Shown piece after piece: positions 60,680 through 64,000 of a stretch of DNA of 64,000 nucleotides. The translations under genes and the position numbers were made by a program. How positions within the stretch are numbered: position 1 is the stretch's first letter; each line of letters opens with the position of its first letter. Under the pieces are notes generated by a model. It was not told the DNA's origin, ran no database searches, and saw only the letters and a list, made by a program, of their open reading frames with translations. Source of the DNA: Mortierella sp. BCC40632 (lineage: Eukaryota; Mortierellomycota; Mortierellomycetes; Mortierellales; Mortierellaceae); the NCBI GenBank assembly GCA_011634665.1, contig WAEK01000005.1:1470501-1534500 (forward strand), read 5' to 3'.

Positions 60680-62883
60680 CTACTTGACACATTTTTTTCT
60701 CACGGAGTCCTCGTATGACCATGATCGTTTTAAGTTAGCCGATTCTTTTCCTAGATACTCGCGCGTGTCATCCTATTTCAATGGAAAAAATATATGTTAC
60801 AATCGTGCGGTAGAAAGAAGTGTGTGTTGCATCTTGCCGCTTCAATTACCTTTAGAACAGCCAGAGTTGACATGGTGGTCAGGAATGCTGGGATCTGGTC
60901 CGTCGTGGTTGGAATGGTGAATGGACCCACTTCTTCAAGCAAGTATATTCCTCGAACTTTGACGGTCAAATGATAAAGGGTTCCAGTTGAATAAATTATT
61001 TGTAGAATCGACGCTTTCACATGGGTCCTGTCTTGCTCAAGAAACGCCTTGCCAAACCTAATCAGGCGAAATAGATCCCAGTTGTTCTTGTTCGAGTTTC
61101 CCATCTGTGCCAACCCTGTTACTTCTCCAAAAAACACTTCTTGTCCACGAATCTTGACAACTATGTCTGGGTGATCCGGCTTGATATCGAGCTGCTTCTG
61201 AAGCTTGGAGGCGGTGTTAGGACTATTTAGAGAAAAATGAGCATGAACAGCCGATCGTGCGTGAAGTCCAACCAATCAATTATACTTTTGGAATGCCGCT
61301 TACAAATCCACTGTGACTCGGTCATCATCGTATCTCATTCCCTGTAGTATTGGAGCGACATAGTTCGTCACAAAGGTACCTTCTGATATAGATCTGTCCT
61401 GCTTTTGCGGTAACAGATCAAGCCTAGATAAGGATAGCCCAAAAAGTAATATTAATTCATAATTCGGCGAAAGATTTGGTTGATTATCATTTTACACAAA
61501 TGATTCAGCACATAGTAATAGACCTACAGATTATTGAACATAAGCATATCTTTGCGCGCCAAGTCCTTCAAAGCCTCGCTTGCGGCATCTCTATTACCAT
61601 TTCTTCGCAGCTAATAGAATATGAGTGTAATTTAGGCAGGACAGAGCAAACTACATAATCGTAGCCTTTCGGTTTAACATACCCTCACCGCTTTAAGCAC
61701 CGCTGATTCGTCCAAAATCACATCAGGGAGTGTCTTGCGCTCAACCAAGTTCTCAAGCAAAGCTTGTCCAAACGTTTTGATCATGGTAGGTGTCGGCAAG
61801 CTTGGACAAAAAACGCCAAGGAGGGACCTATCGATAGCGGATGGGAATATGAGTAAAACTTCAATTAAATAATATCATCAATATCACCAATGTAAATGAA
61901 GTGTAACGACTACATATACTTACATCGCATCGGCAATTTCGGTCATTCTGAGGCTGCCCTGTTCATTTTTGGATAAGCAATGTTCCTGGTAGTCTAAAAA
62001 CAAGCAGGCAACGCATGTCTCATCACAAACCCACTATAACAATATGAAAAATGTAAGCAATATGTGGCGTGAATCGTTTCAAATTGGCATACAAAACGAA
62101 ACGAAACACATACGTCTTTGCATGAAGGGTGGGGAACCCGCTCAAAGTCTCCAATGTCCGTAGGTAGTGTCGTGATGTCATCTGTTGAAAGTGAATCCGA
62201 GGAGGTGGTGGGTTGGGTTGATGACGGAACCGGTAAGGCAGTAGGCACGGCTGGCAGAGTAGTATATGAGCCTGACATGACAGAAGACGACGAAAATGGC
62301 GAGCCAAATGGGGTAGAAGACGAAATAGATGAAGACAAAGATGACGTCTGGTCCACTAGAATCCAGATGAATAATATGTGTAAGTATAATATTAAGTAGA
62401 CACTTCATTACATTCTCCAAAGGCTCCACAGCTACTGGACGATATTTTACCTTGTGATGAGTTCAAATCACTACTCCCCTCTAAGCAAATAATGATGGCA
62501 ATGAGAATGGTATAATTAGACAGTTCCGGGAAGAGTCTGACTGCTGCAAGAAAAGCAGATCAACTCATACCATAAGAAGCTTCGGCGTCCTGAAGTCCGG
62601 CATTTTGAATTGCGATGGCGGCTTTCTTTCTGGTCATCCTTGCATTGTGTTTTACGGCATGATTGGCCCAAAAGGTCTCTTCGTAATGTTCTTGGAAATG
62701 TATGTACGCAGCCCGAATGGCTTCTTGGCGTTTCTGTGGAATCTGGGTAGACTTAATGATCTCTTCAAACGCCTTGGTGGATGCATCTCGATTCAGGAGA
62801 CCAAAGTGACGGACAAATTCTGGTAGATAGACATGCTCTTTTCCATTCCACTGCGAAGCCCAATCCAAAAACGTCCGCAGCAT
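60680..62883 (-). CDS. Nine-exon lineage-specific protein with restriction-endonuclease-like C-terminal region
   Basis: Exons on minus: 62883-62571, 62480-62451, 62355-62114, 62033-61924, 61827-61683, 61610-61528, 61423-61304, 61222-60850, 60772-60680; every junction is GT-AG and phases close to 502 aa. Residues 1-104 are helical (FQEHYEETFWANHAVKHN). A Ser/Thr-rich linker follows (about 115-185), then a Cys cluster (WVCDETCVACLF). The C-terminal region from about 360 reads DHPDIVVKIRGQEVFFGEVT, then NNWDLFRLIRFGKAF, YHLTVKVRGIYLLEEVG and NLKRSWSYED. PDI...GEV resembles PD-(D/E)xK order, but the lysine is not at the usual place, so nuclease activity is doubtful. From memory this is a recurrent uncharacterised family in Mortierella-type genomes; function unknown. 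Confidence 0.8.
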
Positions 62884-62970
62884 GTTGACTTAATCTAAGC
62901 ACAAACTAGAGACAGATCAGTTTCATATATAAAATCTTTTTGAGATGCAGCCAGGAATCCAAGTGTGAAA

Positions 62971-63310
62971 TCAAAGGAGAAACCACATGGCGCCCAAGAG
63001 AGCACATGCCATGAAAAGCCTCTAGATTGACCACCACTGTCGTAACCACTTCTCGCCCGGCAAACCACGAGAGCATGTCTCGTTAAATCTGCTAGAGCTA
63101 AAGAAGCAGGTTACATCTGACAAGATGTTTTTCACATTTCCAATACAACATCAAAGGAGAAACCACACGGCGCCCAAGAGAGCACATGCCATGAAAAGCC
63201 TCTAGATTGACCACCACTGTCGTAACCACTTCTCGCCCGGCAAACCACGAGAGCATGTCTCGTTAAATCTGCTAGAGCTAAAGAAGCAGGTTACATCTGA
63301 CAAGATGTTG
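62971..63310. repeat. Two 160-bp direct repeats, 180-bp period
   Basis: 62971-63130 is repeated at 63151-63310 with one visible difference (CACATGG versus CACACGG). The copies are separated by 20 unrelated bases. They lie 88 bp upstream of the 502-aa gene's start, so the duplication is in its promoter region. Near-identity indicates a recent event. Confidence 0.95.
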
Positions 63311-64000
63311 TTGCATTTATTTTCATTATGTCAAATACATCATCCAATGTACGTAACTTAGCTTAGCAAATGAGTGAGATTAGCTTGTATGGAAGAAGGA
63401 AGGAGGGCGGATGACGAGAAGTGGATTGCTAAAAAAATAAGAGGAGCGTCATCAGCAAAGCATGGATAAAAACTTCTGGGGCCCATGCACCAACTCTCAG
63501 ACTTCCAAATCAAACCATAGTCTTCCAACAAGAATGCATGGTTGTAAGGGCTCATCCAAGGTGGCTGTCGAAAGACCCAAGGTCATGCAGAATACGTCCA
63601 AAGGACAATCTTACATTGATTAGGTGACGGATGACGAGAGAAAGGCGATGATAAGTTTGGACTGGAGGGATGATGGGGAGATGATTTTGAAGCAGCACAG
63701 TTCTCTGGATAGGAGGGCTTATATGGCGCAAGCCACCTTGTGACGTTGCCGAATTTCTAATTTTCCGCAGTTGCTGCATCGTCTTCTCGTATCGCCAACA
63801 ACCTTGTCACTCCCTCTGCCATGCCATCAGTCGGTGTCTTGCGCTTTCTTCCAGCGTGTCTCTTTGAAATGTCACCCTCCTCCACTCCCACGCTCTTTTT
63901 TGATCCCACTTTTCATTTGTCTTTTACTCTCTATCTCTTTTTGCCGCCATTTCCACATTTGCATCGTCTTTGCCACCGTTCTTTGTAATCCAACTTTCCT
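63311..64000. other. Right window end, no supported gene
   Basis: Ordinary composition to 63780, then pyrimidine-rich (CTCT, TTTT) like a fungal promoter reading rightward, so a plus-strand gene may begin beyond the window. Nothing recognisable in the short frames. Confidence 0.35.

Overview
The window looks like a chromosomal segment of an early-diverging filamentous fungus, most likely Mortierellaceae (Mortierellomycota). This rests on: many short GT-AG introns (about 70-180 bp) with clean phase in every gene modelled; a fungal copine (rare in Dikarya); a Crinkler (CRN)-type effector with a ubiquitin-like header and a PD-(D/E)xK nuclease-like tail; a decayed Crypton tyrosine-recombinase element with a GCR1_C tail; and a tandem array of Mx-like dynamins. 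All splice sites were read by eye from GT/AG consensus plus reading phase; no search or alignment program was run.

Layout. 1-8.6 kb and 29.6-36.7 kb hold four copies of one large unclassified repeat (E1, E2 on minus; E3, E4 on plus), arranged as mirror-image tandem pairs around a 21-kb segment. A small secreted six-cysteine protein gene lies between E1 and E2. Inside the 21-kb segment are a copine with a long Pro/Gly/Tyr-rich tail (9.3-12.8 kb, minus), GTP cyclohydrolase I (13.3-14.5 kb, minus), two eroded genes including a dead CRN (16.9-19.0 kb) and a 669-residue low-complexity protein with one membrane segment (23.3-25.5 kb, plus), preceded by a long AT microsatellite. Microsatellites and homopolymer tracts fill the spacers.

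Right of the repeats: an unknown 428-residue protein (37.3-38.7 kb, minus), the mitochondrial small-subunit protein mS38/Cox24 (39.5-40.2 kb, minus, with a probable GC-AG intron), and a nine-exon LAMMER/CLK dual-specificity kinase (42.7-45.6 kb, plus).

46.8-62.9 kb is an accessory island: two intact and one broken Mx-like dynamin GTPase genes in tandem, a decayed Crypton, an intact two-exon CRN nuclease-like gene, and a nine-exon 502-residue gene of a lineage-specific family whose C-terminal part resembles a restriction-endonuclease fold. Membrane-remodelling GTPases, nuclease-like effectors and a transposon side by side suggest a conflict or effector neighbourhood. That is an inference from gene content, not a demonstrated system. 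A 160-bp duplication lies upstream of the 502-residue gene.
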